A DNA stretch of 40,156 bases from a virus: the IMG/VR virus record IMGVR_UViG_3300020470_000054, positions 1-40,156 of that record. One strand, given 5' to 3'. Each line of letters starts with the position of its first letter. The stretch's first letter is position 1. The notes under the pieces were generated by a model that worked only from the letters and a program-made list of their open reading frames with translations, did no database searches and was not told where the DNA came from. Position numbers and translations under genes: made by a program. Below are positions 12,075 through 19,666 of this stretch, one piece after another.

Positions 12075-12100
12075 TAGGTGCTACTTGTGTATTGGGGCAA
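12075..12100. repeat. 26-bp repeat, copy B
   Basis: Second copy of the sequence at 7149-7174 (24 of 26 bases identical, direct orientation). Here it covers the predicted 5' leader of the secreted repeat protein. Confidence 0.7.
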
Positions 12101-12102
12101 AA

Positions 12103-15009
12103 TTGTCTAAATTTTTTAAAAGAGCCGCTAAGGGCTGCATAGTTTGGGTATTTTTACTTGCCTTACTTGCCCCCGCTACGGCTTACGCCGCAACATATCA
12201 AGTAGATGATCTTTCGGATTGGTACTTTTACTTAGACTCAACTCAAGAGGTAACTATTTACGGAAACTCTGACCAGTCTTGTAGCTCAATTGATTGGGAG
12301 ACTACGGGAACCGATCCGTACTTATTTTTGTATGAATACAATCCAAATGGGCAAGATACATACTTAACTGAAGATGATGACGCTGGGCACGACGAGCAAA
12401 CACAGTGTGTTAGTTCAAAAATAGTTACCACTCTTGATGAGGGCGTGTACAGAATACGTGCAGGTTATTGGGACGAAAACTCCGGTAGCACTGTCAACGG
12501 TGGAACTGGGAATCCGGAGTACACTCAAGACTGGGGTGATCTGGATTACACAATTGTAACTGATTTAAACATTTCTGAAACCGTTCAGGTCGGCCCTCCG
12601 ATGAACCTGACTATAACTGATAGTGGGAATTCAATTACTTTAGATTGGGATGCTCCAAATACAGGAATCATACCTGTAGAGCGTTATGCAATCTCTTGGC
12701 GCATTCCTCCTAATGCTGGTTGGGGTGTTTCCACTGGTAACGTGGGTGATGCGAATGCTCTAAATACCGAGATAACTATACCGTATTCTTCTTTTGAATC
12801 TACGGGCGGCCTTGGTGAAACTTATGTTTTTGATGTAAGGTCTGATAATGATACCCTTGGGTTTTATTCCGGCTGGTCTACTCAGGTTAGTTTAGAGATA
12901 GGCCCTTCAGATACTGACGGTGATGGGGTCATGGACCCTGACGAAACTGAAGGGTGTATCAACGATATTGACTGCGACGATGATGGTACTGGTGACTTGG
13001 AAGACACTGACGATTTAGACCCAGATGTTCCTGTCCTTACGGTTGACACTGATGGTGATGGCGTCTTTGACGCTGAAGAAGAAGATGGTTGTGGAGACAA
13101 CGTAGATTGTGACGGTGACGGAACCAATGATGCACAAGACCCTGACGACGCTGACCCAGATGTTCCTGTGTTAACAGTAGATACTGACGATGATGGAGTT
13201 TTTGATGCAGAAGAAACAGAGGGGTGTGAGGACGACGAAGATTGTGATGATGACGGTACAGGCGATCTTCAGGATACCGATGATTTAGATCCTGATGTAC
13301 CCAACCTTACAGTAGATACAGATGGAGATGGCGTCTTTGATCAAGAAGAAACAGAAGGCTGTATTGACGACACTGATTGCGATGACGACGGAACTGATGA
13401 TTTCCACGATATTGACGACTTAGATCCTGATGTCCCAGTTCTAACTGTAGACACTGACGGTGATGGAGTGTTTGATGCCGAAGAAGAAAATGGTGAAGAC
13501 TTACAAACTGGAGAAATAGTTGAATGCCGATTCTTTGTTGACTGCGATTTTGACGGTACAGGAGACTTTGACGATCCAGACGATCACGACGCTGACGTAC
13601 CCGTATGGACTATAGACAACGATGGTGATGGCGAGTTTGATAAGGGCGAAGAAGAAGGGTGTGAGCTTACACCAGACTGTGACGGTGACGGTACAGGTGA
13701 CCTTGAGGACCCTGATGACTACGAACCTGACGTACCAGTGTGGACAATAGATAATGACGGTGACGGTGTTTTTGATAGAGGTGAAGAAGCAGGCTGTGTT
13801 TGGGATATAGACTGTGACGACGACGGTACTGGCGACTTGGAAGACCCAGATGATTACGAGCCGGACATTCCTGTGTGGACGATAGACTCAGACGGCGACT
13901 TTGTGTTTGACAGAGGAGAAGAGTTTGGTTGTGAGGATCTTGTAGACTGTGACTTTGACGGAACTTTTGACTTTGACGACCCTGATGATTTTGATCCAGA
14001 TGTTCCTTTTTTAACAATTGACTCTGATGGGGACTTGGTGTTTGACCAAGAAGAATTTGAGCAATGTATTGAAAATCCTGACTGCGACTTTGACGGCATT
14101 GAGGACTTTCAAGACATTGATCCACTTGACCCAGACTCTCCGTTTTTGACCGTTGATAGCGACGAAGATGGGGTCTTTGACGCAGAAGAGGAATTTGGCT
14201 GCGAGTTTATAGAGGACTGTGACGATGATGGATTTACTGACGATGTTGACCCTGACCCACTAGACCCAGATGTGCCCGTAGAAAGAGTTTTGATTGACGG
14301 AGAAGAGGTTGAGTTCTCGTTTGTTGATGAAGAAACAGGTGAGGAACTTAGCAGTGAAGAATTCTTTGAAGAGTTTGAAGTAGCAGAAGAAGATGAAGAA
14401 CTAGCGTTGGAACTTAACAGTCTTGGTATTGACATTGAAGACGTTGATCTTTCTGAGGTTGACGACGCCGAAGAAAAAATCATTGAAGCCCTTGATGAAT
14501 TAGATGAAGAGTTGGCTGAAGACTTCCTTGACGTTGTTGACGGCGAGGTAACTGAAGAAGAAATCCAAGACTTATTTGAAGATGAAGAAGCATTTGAAAC
14601 GCTTATTGAAGAAAACGAAGGAGCTATTGCAATAATTGTTGATGCAGTGAATGAAGCGGATGACTCCGTAAAGGAGGAATTTGAGGAAGAGGTGAATATC
14701 TTTGAAGACGAAGCTTATAACGAATACGTTGCTGCGGGTTCAAACATTGACACCGAAGATAGGCGTGTTATTGTTGCGGCGGCTGCTACAGCCACCGTTG
14801 CGGCAGCAGCAGCCCGACCTGCTCCGCCGACACCACTGCCGCCTCCTCCACCTGCAACACCGACACCTCCACCATCCGGTCCGTCGCCAGCACCATCTGG
14901 CCCAGCGGCATCAGCACCTGCTGCTTCAGGACCATCAGTTGACGTGTCATCAGGAGGGGGAGATGTCGCACCCAAGAAATCAAGAAGGTTTGGAAGGAGG
15001 AGAAAGTAA
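12103..15009 (+). CDS. Secreted calcium-binding repeat protein (thrombospondin type 3-like)
   Basis: 968 aa from a TTG start. That start is chosen because the ATGs at 12022 and 12025 lie before the promoter, and because it gives an ideal signal peptide: SKFFKRAAKGC, a hydrophobic IVWVFLLALLAPATA core and an AYA/ATY cleavage site. After it come a beta-rich domain (about 30-165, prepeptidase-C-like by eye), an FN3-like domain (about 165-265) and ten TSP3-like units of about 42 residues (DNA 12910-14270). Each unit has two DxDxDG calcium motifs and usually a Cys pair. An acidic Glu-rich part, an Ala-rich hydrophobic stretch, a Pro-rich region and a basic tail (KKSRRFGRRRK) follow. It is probably cell-surface or virion-exposed and stabilised by calcium. 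It heads the holin operon. Confidence 0.82.
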   Translation: MSKFFKRAAKGCIVWVFLLALLAPATAYAATYQVDDLSDWYFYLDSTQEVTIYGNSDQSCSSIDWETTGTDPYLFLYEYNPNGQDTYLTEDDDAGHDEQTQCVSSKIVTTLDEGVYRIRAGYWDENSGSTVNGGTGNPEYTQDWGDLDYTIVTDLNISETVQVGPPMNLTITDSGNSITLDWDAPNTGIIPVERYAISWRIPPNAGWGVSTGNVGDANALNTEITIPYSSFESTGGLGETYVFDVRSDNDTLGFYSGWSTQVSLEIGPSDTDGDGVMDPDETEGCINDIDCDDDGTGDLEDTDDLDPDVPVLTVDTDGDGVFDAEEEDGCGDNVDCDGDGTNDAQDPDDADPDVPVLTVDTDDDGVFDAEETEGCEDDEDCDDDGTGDLQDTDDLDPDVPNLTVDTDGDGVFDQEETEGCIDDTDCDDDGTDDFHDIDDLDPDVPVLTVDTDGDGVFDAEEENGEDLQTGEIVECRFFVDCDFDGTGDFDDPDDHDADVPVWTIDNDGDGEFDKGEEEGCELTPDCDGDGTGDLEDPDDYEPDVPVWTIDNDGDGVFDRGEEAGCVWDIDCDDDGTGDLEDPDDYEPDIPVWTIDSDGDFVFDRGEEFGCEDLVDCDFDGTFDFDDPDDFDPDVPFLTIDSDGDLVFDQEEFEQCIENPDCDFDGIEDFQDIDPLDPDSPFLTVDSDEDGVFDAEEEFGCEFIEDCDDDGFTDDVDPDPLDPDVPVERVLIDGEEVEFSFVDEETGEELSSEEFFEEFEVAEEDEELALELNSLGIDIEDVDLSEVDDAEEKIIEALDELDEELAEDFLDVVDGEVTEEEIQDLFEDEEAFETLIEENEGAIAIIVDAVNEADDSVKEEFEEEVNIFEDEAYNEYVAAGSNIDTEDRRVIVAAAATATVAAAAARPAPPTPLPPPPPATPTPPPSGPSPAPSGPAASAPAASGPSVDVSSGGGDVAPKKSRRFGRRRK
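12910..14270 (+). repeat. Ten tandem Asp-rich coding repeats, about 126 bp each
   Basis: Ten in-frame units begin with a T/N/S-D-x-D motif followed by VFD or similar and end near DPDVP. Protein identity is high but synonymous positions vary widely, so the units are old or kept apart by silent change. Unit 5 carries an insertion (EDLQTGEIVE). Confidence 0.8.
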
Positions 15010-15011
15010 CC

Positions 15012-15200
15012 ATGAGCTACATTAAACGTTTGCTAAAAGAGTGTTTTACGCTTGGCTTCACCTTAGCTGGAACGGGCCTCGTCCTCATCACTCTCAGTTC
15101 GTCCTTGTTAAGACAAGGTATAATAATAAGCATTGCAGGACTGGTATTACACCTTATCGGTACCGCAATTGATCACAGGAGTATGACAAAAGATGAATAG
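15012..15200 (+). CDS. Small membrane protein, 62 aa
   Basis: Two hydrophobic segments (about residues 13-32 GFTLAGTGLVLITLSSSLL and 35-54 GIIISIAGLVLHLIGTAI) with a basic N-terminus (SYIKRLLKE), fitting a two-helix membrane protein. It starts two bases after the repeat protein stop, with a GGAGG site upstream, and overlaps the next gene by 8 bases. Its position before two holin-like genes suggests a lysis-cassette membrane protein, but no family is recognised. Confidence 0.65.
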   Translation: MSYIKRLLKECFTLGFTLAGTGLVLITLSSSLLRQGIIISIAGLVLHLIGTAIDHRSMTKDE

Positions 15201-15450
15201 TTCACTAGCGTTGTTCGGTAATACCCTTTTACGCATATTAAGCGTTTTCGGAATACAGTGTATGGCAATAATTGGCGGAGCCAGTATGATAGGAGATATT
15301 CCTGTTCATAAAGCCGCAATCCTTAGTGGGGTTGCAGCCGTGGCACAAGTCCTACAAAAGATTGCTATTGCTTTCGCTGATGATGGTGTCTTGACCCGTG
15401 AAGAGTTGGATGCAGCTTTCTCAGGGTCCACTACCGTAAACAAGAAGTAA
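15193..15450 (+). CDS. Probable holin, 85 aa
   Basis: Two hydrophobic segments: about residues 9-33 (TLLRILSVFGIQCMAIIGGAS) and 38-58 (AAILSGVAAVAQVLQKIAI). They are followed by a soluble tail with DDGVLTREELDAAF, seen in actinophage holin-like proteins where a short hydrophilic tail ends the protein. Holins form membrane lesions that release the endolysin. It lies in an operon between two other small membrane proteins. The family call is by pattern and context. Confidence 0.6.
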   Translation: MNSSLALFGNTLLRILSVFGIQCMAIIGGASMIGDIPVHKAAILSGVAAVAQVLQKIAIAFADDGVLTREELDAAFSGSTTVNKK

Positions 15451-15566
15451 ATCTTAGATAAAATTACATTGTATAAAAGGAACATTGATTGGGTATATCT
15501 ACCTTATAGACTATTATTGAGGGATAAACCCCTCTGTTTTAACTTCCCCTATAAGGAGATACAAAT
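15451..15566 (+). other. Intergenic region with weak hairpin
   Basis: 116 bases between the two holin-like genes. It contains GAGGG-loop-CCCTC followed by TGTTTT (about 15520-15541), possibly a weak terminator, and the strong AAGGAG site for the next gene. No ORF. Confidence 0.35.
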
Positions 15567-15764
15567 ATGAACCCTGTTATGAAACAGATGATTGAAAAAT
15601 CAGTTGCCACATTTGTGCAATCGTTTTTGGCTGTTTTCGTAGTAACTGACTTAAGTTCTGCGAAAGGTGCTTTAGCGGCTGCTGTTGGCGCTGGCCTATC
15701 AGTCGTAAAAAGCTGGGCATCAACAAAAGTTGGAGATCCCGGTTCTACCAATATTGGTAGCTGA
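15567..15764 (+). CDS. r1t-type holin
   Basis: 65 aa. The pattern KSVATFVQSFLAVFVVTDL, then AKGALAAAVGAGLSVVKSWAST, matches the two-helix r1t holin family, in which the second helix ends in a small-residue run before a polar tail. It makes the membrane lesion that times lysis. The ribosome binding site (AAGGAG) is strong. A perfect 16-bp palindrome (CTACCAATATTGGTAG, 15745-15760) overlaps the last codons. Confidence 0.78.
   Translation: MNPVMKQMIEKSVATFVQSFLAVFVVTDLSSAKGALAAAVGAGLSVVKSWASTKVGDPGSTNIGS
15745..15760. repeat. Perfect 16-bp palindrome at holin 3' end
   Basis: CTACCAATATTGGTAG overlaps the last codons of the holin gene, 20 bases before the promoter at 15780. It could be a protein-binding site for that promoter or an RNA 3' stabiliser; there is no T-run. 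Confidence 0.6.
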
Positions 15765-15779
15765 TAGCCGTTATACTGG

Positions 15780-15809
15780 TTGACTTGCACTGCAAAAGAT
15801 CGGTATACT
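15780..15809 (+). promoter_or_regulatory. Promoter for second small RNA
   Basis: TTGACT, 18-base spacer, TATACT; predicted start near 15816. There is no start codon at +1 and no ORF follows. Confidence 0.72.
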
Positions 15810-15815
15810 AAAAAT

Positions 15816-15914
15816 TAATTCGCCGATTCTTCGGGTGAGGTTTAAGCTCCTTTTGTCCTTGCCTTGAGTTTCGCCGAGGGACTTACCCCGCTTTCTTCGG
15901 AGAGCGGGGTTTTT
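15816..15914 (+). ncRNA. Probable small RNA, about 100 nt
   Basis: A consensus promoter (15780-15809) and a strong intrinsic terminator (15886-15914) bracket about 100 bases with no ORF. Inside, CCGA-TTCT-TCGG makes a short hairpin near 15832-15843, and CGCCGA occurs twice (near 15830 and 15872). It lies between the holin operon and the convergent recA gene, so its terminator may also protect recA. No known family is recognised. Confidence 0.55.
15886..15914 (+). terminator. Strong intrinsic terminator
   Basis: A 10-pair stem (CCCCGCTTTC/GAGAGCGGGG, one G-T) around TTCG, followed by TTTTT. The T-run is on the plus strand, so it acts mainly on the small RNA. Confidence 0.9.
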
Positions 15915-15916
15915 CT

Positions 15917-16891
15917 CTACATGGTGTCGTAGATCTTTTGAGCTATTTCCTCACGAATTTCGGGATTGTCGTCAAGGAATGCTTTTGTGTTAACTCTACC
16001 CTGACCTATGTTTTCCCCATTGTAAGCATACCACGCACCTTTTTTATCTAAGATGTTTAGATCTGCCCCAATGTCAACAATGTCACCAGTTCGGCTTATT
16101 CCTTCACCATAAGTTATTTCAAACTCAGCTTGTCGGAAAGGTGGAGCGACTTTATTTTTTACAACTTTTACTCTTGTTTTATTTCCAGAGGCTTCACCGT
16201 CTGCTTTAAGCGTTTCTATTCTACGAATATCTAATCTAACAGATGAATAAAATTTCAATGCTCGTCCGCCTGTTGTTGTTTCAGGAGACCCAAACATTAC
16301 TCCAATTTTTTCACGAATTTGATTAATCATAATTAAAATAGTTTTTGAATTGTTTAAGTTGCCTACGATTTTACGCATGGCTTGCGACATCAGCCTAGCA
16401 TGCAGCCCTACGAAACTGTCGCCCATTTCTCCCTCAATTTCTTTGGCGGGTGTTAATGCAGCAACGGAGTCAACAACGATTACATCTAAGGCACCTGACT
16501 CAATTAATTTATTTGTAATGGTGAGCGCTTGTTCACCCGTGTCAGGCTGACTTACAAGCAGATTGTCAACATCACAGCCAATTGCTCCTGCGTAAATTGG
16601 GTCAAGTGCGTGCTCTGCATCAATAAAGGCGCACGAACCACCTAGTTTTTGAGCCTCTGCAATGACATGCAAAGCTAAGGTAGTTTTTCCTGACGACTCT
16701 GGTCCGTATATTTCAGTGACCCGCCCTTTTGGCAGTCCTCCTACGCCGAGCGCTATATCAAGCGCAATTGACCCAGTAGACAAAGTCTCAACCTCCATTG
16801 AGGAAGCATCGCCAAGTCTCATGATTGATCCGGCTCCGAATTGTTTTTCTATTTGGCCTAAGGCCTCTTCTAAAAGTTTTTCTTTACTCAT
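15917..16891 (-). CDS. recA: RecA recombinase
   Basis: 324 aa, strand-exchange recombinase and co-protease. Landmarks: Walker [10 protein letters not shown] (about 63-71), [19 protein letters not shown] (Walker B and following), [22 protein letters not shown]-type loop L2 region (here [10 protein letters not shown] and SPETTTGG) and [11 protein letters not shown]. It is shorter than the about 350 aa of cellular RecA because the acidic C-terminal tail is absent. The start MSKEKLL at 16891 is the leaderless one; an ATG 6 bases earlier is inside the promoter spacing. It may support phage replication, repair or host SOS modulation. Confidence 0.97.
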   Translation of the reverse strand: MSKEKLLEEALGQIEKQFGAGSIMRLGDASSMEVETLSTGSIALDIALGVGGLPKGRVTEIYGPESSGKTTLALHVIAEAQKLGGSCAFIDAEHALDPIYAGAIGCDVDNLLVSQPDTGEQALTITNKLIESGALDVIVVDSVAALTPAKEIEGEMGDSFVGLHARLMSQAMRKIVGNLNNSKTILIMINQIREKIGVMFGSPETTTGGRALKFYSSVRLDIRRIETLKADGEASGNKTRVKVVKNKVAPPFRQAEFEITYGEGISRTGDIVDIGADLNILDKKGAWYAYNGENIGQGRVNTKAFLDDNPEIREEIAQKIYDTM

Positions 16892-16897
16892 ACACAT

Positions 16898-16926
16898 ATT
16901 CTAGGGTTTTGCGAGCCTCAGGTCAA
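16898..16926 (-). promoter_or_regulatory. recA: Leaderless recA promoter
   Basis: Minus strand: TTGACC (16926-16921), 17 bases, TAGAAT (16903-16898), 6 bases to the ATG at 16891. No clear SOS box palindrome was seen. Confidence 0.82.
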
Positions 16927-16959
16927 GGGGGACCGATGGATTAAATGCCCAAATTCGTT

Positions 16960-16965
16960 TAAAAT
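16960..16965 (+). promoter_or_regulatory. -10 box of leaderless 16972 gene
   Basis: TAAAAT followed by 6 bases and the ATG at 16972, the same grammar as the other genes. The -35 is poor (TGGATT). Confidence 0.55.
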
Positions 16966-16971
16966 AATGGT

Positions 16972-17322
16972 ATGGCAGATAAACGAGGACCACGCCGATT
17001 GATTGAAGGCGGAGTAAAAATAGGAGAGTACGGAGAGACTAAATGGCACGTTCAGTTGGAGTGTGGTCACTCTATGGACCGTGTGCGAAAACCTAAGATC
17101 GGTGAAGAACGAGTTTCGTGCAAAGCCTGCCTTGAAGAAAGCTCAAATAAGCCAACCGTAATCGTTTCCCAAGACTTAGGCGAGTATGACGCTCTTGCTG
17201 ACCTTAAAACGCAAGCTGCTATAGCCTCTCACTTCGGTGTACAGATTGAACAGGTAGAAATGAAATGGGGCACGGCTACAGTCTATCTGGATGCTGTTCA
17301 GATTAAACGCATTACTGGGTGA
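16972..17322 (+). CDS. Hypothetical protein with cysteine pair, 116 aa
   Basis: Not recognised. The N-terminal half has LECGHSMDRVRKP and a later VSCKACLEE, so Cys, His and a CxxC may bind one zinc (about residues 31-54). The C-terminal half is helix and strand rich (ASHFGVQIEQVEMKWGTATVYL) and resembles small DNA-associated phage proteins only in outline. The start lies on the predicted leaderless start. It is divergent from recA. Confidence 0.6.
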   Translation: MADKRGPRRLIEGGVKIGEYGETKWHVQLECGHSMDRVRKPKIGEERVSCKACLEESSNKPTVIVSQDLGEYDALADLKTQAAIASHFGVQIEQVEMKWGTATVYLDAVQIKRITG

Positions 17323-17754
17323 TTGGGCATACTTCTCCTCCCTTTCGTGTGGTAGTAGCGTAACCAACACCAAAGCTTGAGGTAGAACCAGTAGAGTATT
17401 TAAGATCTGTTTACTTCTTGGGTCCCAAACGCATCTATCTTTTTCAATGCGCCGACACTCCCCAGATATGGCTCTGGAAGCCCGTGTGCCGAACCTGCGT
17501 GGACTCTTGCTAAGTTCGGACCCTTCATCTCAAGTCTTGATGCTCTCCGTGCAGTGACTGGTACACCCACTACGGTGCATTACTCCAGTTTATCGTGCGA
17601 TTCAAATCTTTACTCTTTGATGAGGGCGTGTCCAAGTTATCTAATCACCAGTAACGTAACGTGTCTAACCCACCGACCCTTCAGTAAACTTTTATGTCAT
17701 CGGGGTATCCCGGTTTCAGTCTATGGTGGTATCTGCTCCTTTATCGTTGGTTCT

Positions 17755-17783
17755 AGATTATCATTTTTGCCTCTTTGTGTCAA
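17755..17783 (-). promoter_or_regulatory. Minus-strand promoter into ORF-free region
   Basis: TTGACA (17783-17778), 17 bases, TAATCT (17760-17755); predicted start about 17748. It is divergent from the WhiB promoter. Confidence 0.5.
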
Positions 17784-17796
17784 GGGGAGTTTTCGG

Positions 17797-17825
17797 TTGT
17801 CTTGTTTACAAAAGTCCAATACAAT
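17797..17825 (+). promoter_or_regulatory. Leaderless promoter for WhiB gene
   Basis: TTGTCT, 17 bases, TACAAT, 6 bases to the ATG at 17832. Confidence 0.75.
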
Positions 17826-17831
17826 ATTTTT

Positions 17832-18056
17832 ATGTTGAAGTCACCGAGTTGGTTTGAAGATAGTCCGTGCAGAGGACAAGACCGATTGTTTTTTTCAAGT
17901 GAGTTGAAGGACCGTAATACGGCTAAGCAAATTTGTATGAACGAATGTCTGCATCGTGAAGATTGTTTGAAGATGGCTATAAGTCAAAATCTTCATATTG
18001 GTGTTTGGGGTGGGAAGACCGGCCCTGAGTTACGCAGGCTTCAGGAGGCTGTATGA
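17832..18056 (+). CDS. whiB: WhiB-family Fe-S transcription regulator
   Basis: 74 aa. All WhiB landmarks are present: four cluster-binding cysteines (C13, C35, C39, C45, in the C-x3-C-x5-C spacing), DRLFFSSE after the first, and the GVWGG turn (57-61) followed by a basic ELRRLQ segment that contacts DNA. WhiB proteins hold a [4Fe-4S] cluster and act with the primary sigma factor. The start on the predicted transcription start removes an upstream in-frame ATG at 17775. The family occurs only in Actinobacteria and their phages, so it identifies the host. It overlaps the next gene by 4 bases (ATGA). Confidence 0.95.
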   Translation: MLKSPSWFEDSPCRGQDRLFFSSELKDRNTAKQICMNECLHREDCLKMAISQNLHIGVWGGKTGPELRRLQEAV

Positions 18057-18433
18057 TGGATTATGATGATACAGACACTTTAGCGGTGTTGCAAAATAAA
18101 GTAGGAACGATCAGGTTTATAACTGCTGATGAGCATGCGTTAGGCACTGAAGATTTTAAGGTTCTTCTTTGGGATAAAAAGAATATGGTTATTGGGTTAG
18201 CGGAGTCTTATGTTTCAGATTTTATTGACCTGATGGTTGTGGATCAAGTTATAGAGGACCTTGAAAGAGTTGACATTGGTGATAAGGATGTGGAGCGTAG
18301 CTTAGTTAACGCTATGGCCAAGCAAAAACTTGCAACTATGTTAGAAACGATTATGGACATTCTTAAGGTTGAATCAGATCCTTCAGAGAGTTCAATTGAT
18401 GATGTGATTGAAAACATTTTAAACAATGATTGA
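18053..18433 (+). CDS. Hypothetical acidic protein, 126 aa
   Basis: Not recognised. It overlaps the WhiB stop by 4 bases (ATGA) and is probably co-translated; an in-frame ATG at 18056 is an alternative. The protein is acidic (about 25 Asp and Glu), with an N-terminal beta-like stretch (VGTIRFITADEHALG) and a Leu-rich helical C-terminus. No cysteine, no membrane segment. Confidence 0.65.
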   Translation: MMDYDDTDTLAVLQNKVGTIRFITADEHALGTEDFKVLLWDKKNMVIGLAESYVSDFIDLMVVDQVIEDLERVDIGDKDVERSLVNAMAKQKLATMLETIMDILKVESDPSESSIDDVIENILNND

Positions 18434-18458
18434 CTTTTTAGTCACAAAATTATAGAAT
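18430..18458 (+). promoter_or_regulatory. Promoter for 18487 operon
   Basis: TTGACT, 17 bases, TAGAAT, start near 18465. It gives a 22-base leader with GGAG before the ATG at 18487, unlike the leaderless genes. Confidence 0.7.
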
Positions 18459-18486
18459 ATAAGCATACTATTTATTATGGAGAAAA

Positions 18487-19026
18487 ATGAGCAAATCAAA
18501 TAAAATTATCAAGAAGTTGCTATCTGAATGTGACAATCTTGAGAAGGTTCTTTATGACGAATCCAAACCTAACCGTCATGAAGGGAAAACCTTTGAAGAT
18601 TCAAATATAACTGATGATGAGCTTATGGACTCTTTTCAGTCTCTTGGGGACTTACATTTACTCAAGTCACGTATTTCTTTTTTGTATTCCGAGCTACAAA
18701 CACACCTTGGAGATTTTGTAGGTAACACTGCTGAACCTATTCTTATTGATGGTGCATCCATTGAGATAAAGTCTGGGGCACCTCGTAAATCGTGGGACCA
18801 CGAATCTCTCACTAAAGACGTAGCCCAAAGGATCTATGAATCTTCTATAGACATGGATTCTGGAGAAGTAACTAAATCCGCAAAAGAAATGATGGAAGAG
18901 ATACTCAAGTATGGTGCTGTTTCTTATTGGCGTGTGGGCGCTTTGAAGAAACTTGACATAGATGCTGATGAGTATTGTGAAGTTGGCCCATCTAAAAAGA
19001 GCATGATTATAAGGAGAGATTCATGA
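18487..19026 (+). CDS. Hypothetical recombination-operon protein, 179 aa
   Basis: Not recognised by function, but the C-terminal pattern (IEIKSGAPRKSWDHESL, then MMEEILKYGAVSYWRVGALKKL, ending EYCEVGPSKKSM) recurs, as I recall, in actinophage proteins near annealing proteins. It overlaps the Rad52-like gene by 4 bases (ATGA), so they are coupled and this may be its partner. The N-terminal half is helical with a possible coiled coil (residues 50-75). Confidence 0.6.
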   Translation: MSKSNKIIKKLLSECDNLEKVLYDESKPNRHEGKTFEDSNITDDELMDSFQSLGDLHLLKSRISFLYSELQTHLGDFVGNTAEPILIDGASIEIKSGAPRKSWDHESLTKDVAQRIYESSIDMDSGEVTKSAKEMMEEILKYGAVSYWRVGALKKLDIDADEYCEVGPSKKSMIIRRDS

Positions 19027-19658
19027 GTGATATTTTAAATGCGTTATCGGAGCCGTTTCCGAAAGAAGTAGAACGACAGTTAAGCAAGGGAGGCACTAGC
19101 CTCACATACATACCCGTGTCGGAAGTCATTACTAGGTTGAACCGAGTTTTGGGTGTAGATATGTGGTCGTATGAGATTGTTCATGTTGGTAGAGACACAA
19201 TTGATCCAGAGTTTGTAACTGCTCATGTTAGGTTGGTAGCAACGTTTGTTCCGACTGACAGTGCTCCTTCTCTTACGGTAACTAAAGATGGTGTTGGTGG
19301 GCAAAAAATAAAACGTACTCGCAACGGCGACATTGTAGATTTAGGTGACGAACTTAAAGGTGCTGTTTCAGATGCTTTGAAAAAGGCTGCACAGCATTTA
19401 GGTGTAGGTATTTATCTGGCTAGAAGTGAAGAATCCATTACGCTTGATTTAATGGAAGAGCAGGCATCTCAACCTATTTCAGTTGAGCATTTTGAAAAGT
19501 TGCGTGATGTTTTGAACAGTCAAAGCCAAGAGGTAATTACTAAAGCTAAGTCTTATTGGAACGATATTTCTGAAGGAAAAGAATGGTCACAAGAGAACGT
19601 TACTCGTTCGTTGCTTGACCAGATGTTAGCGTTTATTAAAACTCATACTAGCGAATAG
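19023..19658 (+). CDS. Rad52-family single-strand annealing protein
   Basis: 211 aa. The Rad52/22 core is recognisable: YIPVSEVITRLNRVLGVDMWSYEIVHV at the start, a KIKRTRNGDIVDLGDELKGAVSDALKKAAQHLGVGIYL block (about 95-135) that matches the family's conserved DNA-binding part, and a more variable C-terminus. Such proteins form rings that anneal complementary single strands and serve phage recombination together with a nuclease, here probably the PD-(D/E)XK protein that follows. It overlaps the preceding gene by four bases. Confidence 0.85.
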   Translation: MSDILNALSEPFPKEVERQLSKGGTSLTYIPVSEVITRLNRVLGVDMWSYEIVHVGRDTIDPEFVTAHVRLVATFVPTDSAPSLTVTKDGVGGQKIKRTRNGDIVDLGDELKGAVSDALKKAAQHLGVGIYLARSEESITLDLMEEQASQPISVEHFEKLRDVLNSQSQEVITKAKSYWNDISEGKEWSQENVTRSLLDQMLAFIKTHTSE

Positions 19659-19666
19659 GCGCTAGC

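Larger units (their letters stand above)
17323..17831. other. 500-base ORF-free structured region, possible long ncRNA
   Basis: No credible ORF on either strand. Several short hairpins are visible: TTGGG/CCCAA at 17418-17428, CGCAT/ATGCG at 17430-17451, CCAGA/TCTGG at 17462-17477, CCGAAC/GTTCGG at 17489-17519 and CGGG/CCCG at 17701-17712. A consensus minus-strand promoter (TTGACA-17-TAATCT at 17783-17755) would transcribe most of it; a weaker plus promoter (TTGAGG-18-TAAGAT) lies at 17377-17406. No terminator is clear. A GOLLD- or ROOL-like phage RNA, or another large structured RNA, is possible. Confidence 0.4.

Noticed and set aside
13667-14125. Several long minus-strand frames within the calcium-repeat gene
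   Set aside because: Produced by Asp-rich codons (GAC/GAT) read on the other strand as Ser/Gln-rich protein; the plus-strand protein has signal peptide and clear repeats.
14702-15025. 107-aa plus-strand frame at the 3' end of the calcium-repeat gene
   Set aside because: His/Leu/Arg-rich by-product of the Ala/Pro-rich coding frame; no start signal.
17323-17831. tRNA or tmRNA genes
   Set aside because: A TTCAAAT T-loop-like string near 17600 lacks a matching T-stem, and no acceptor stem or CCA end was found on either strand.
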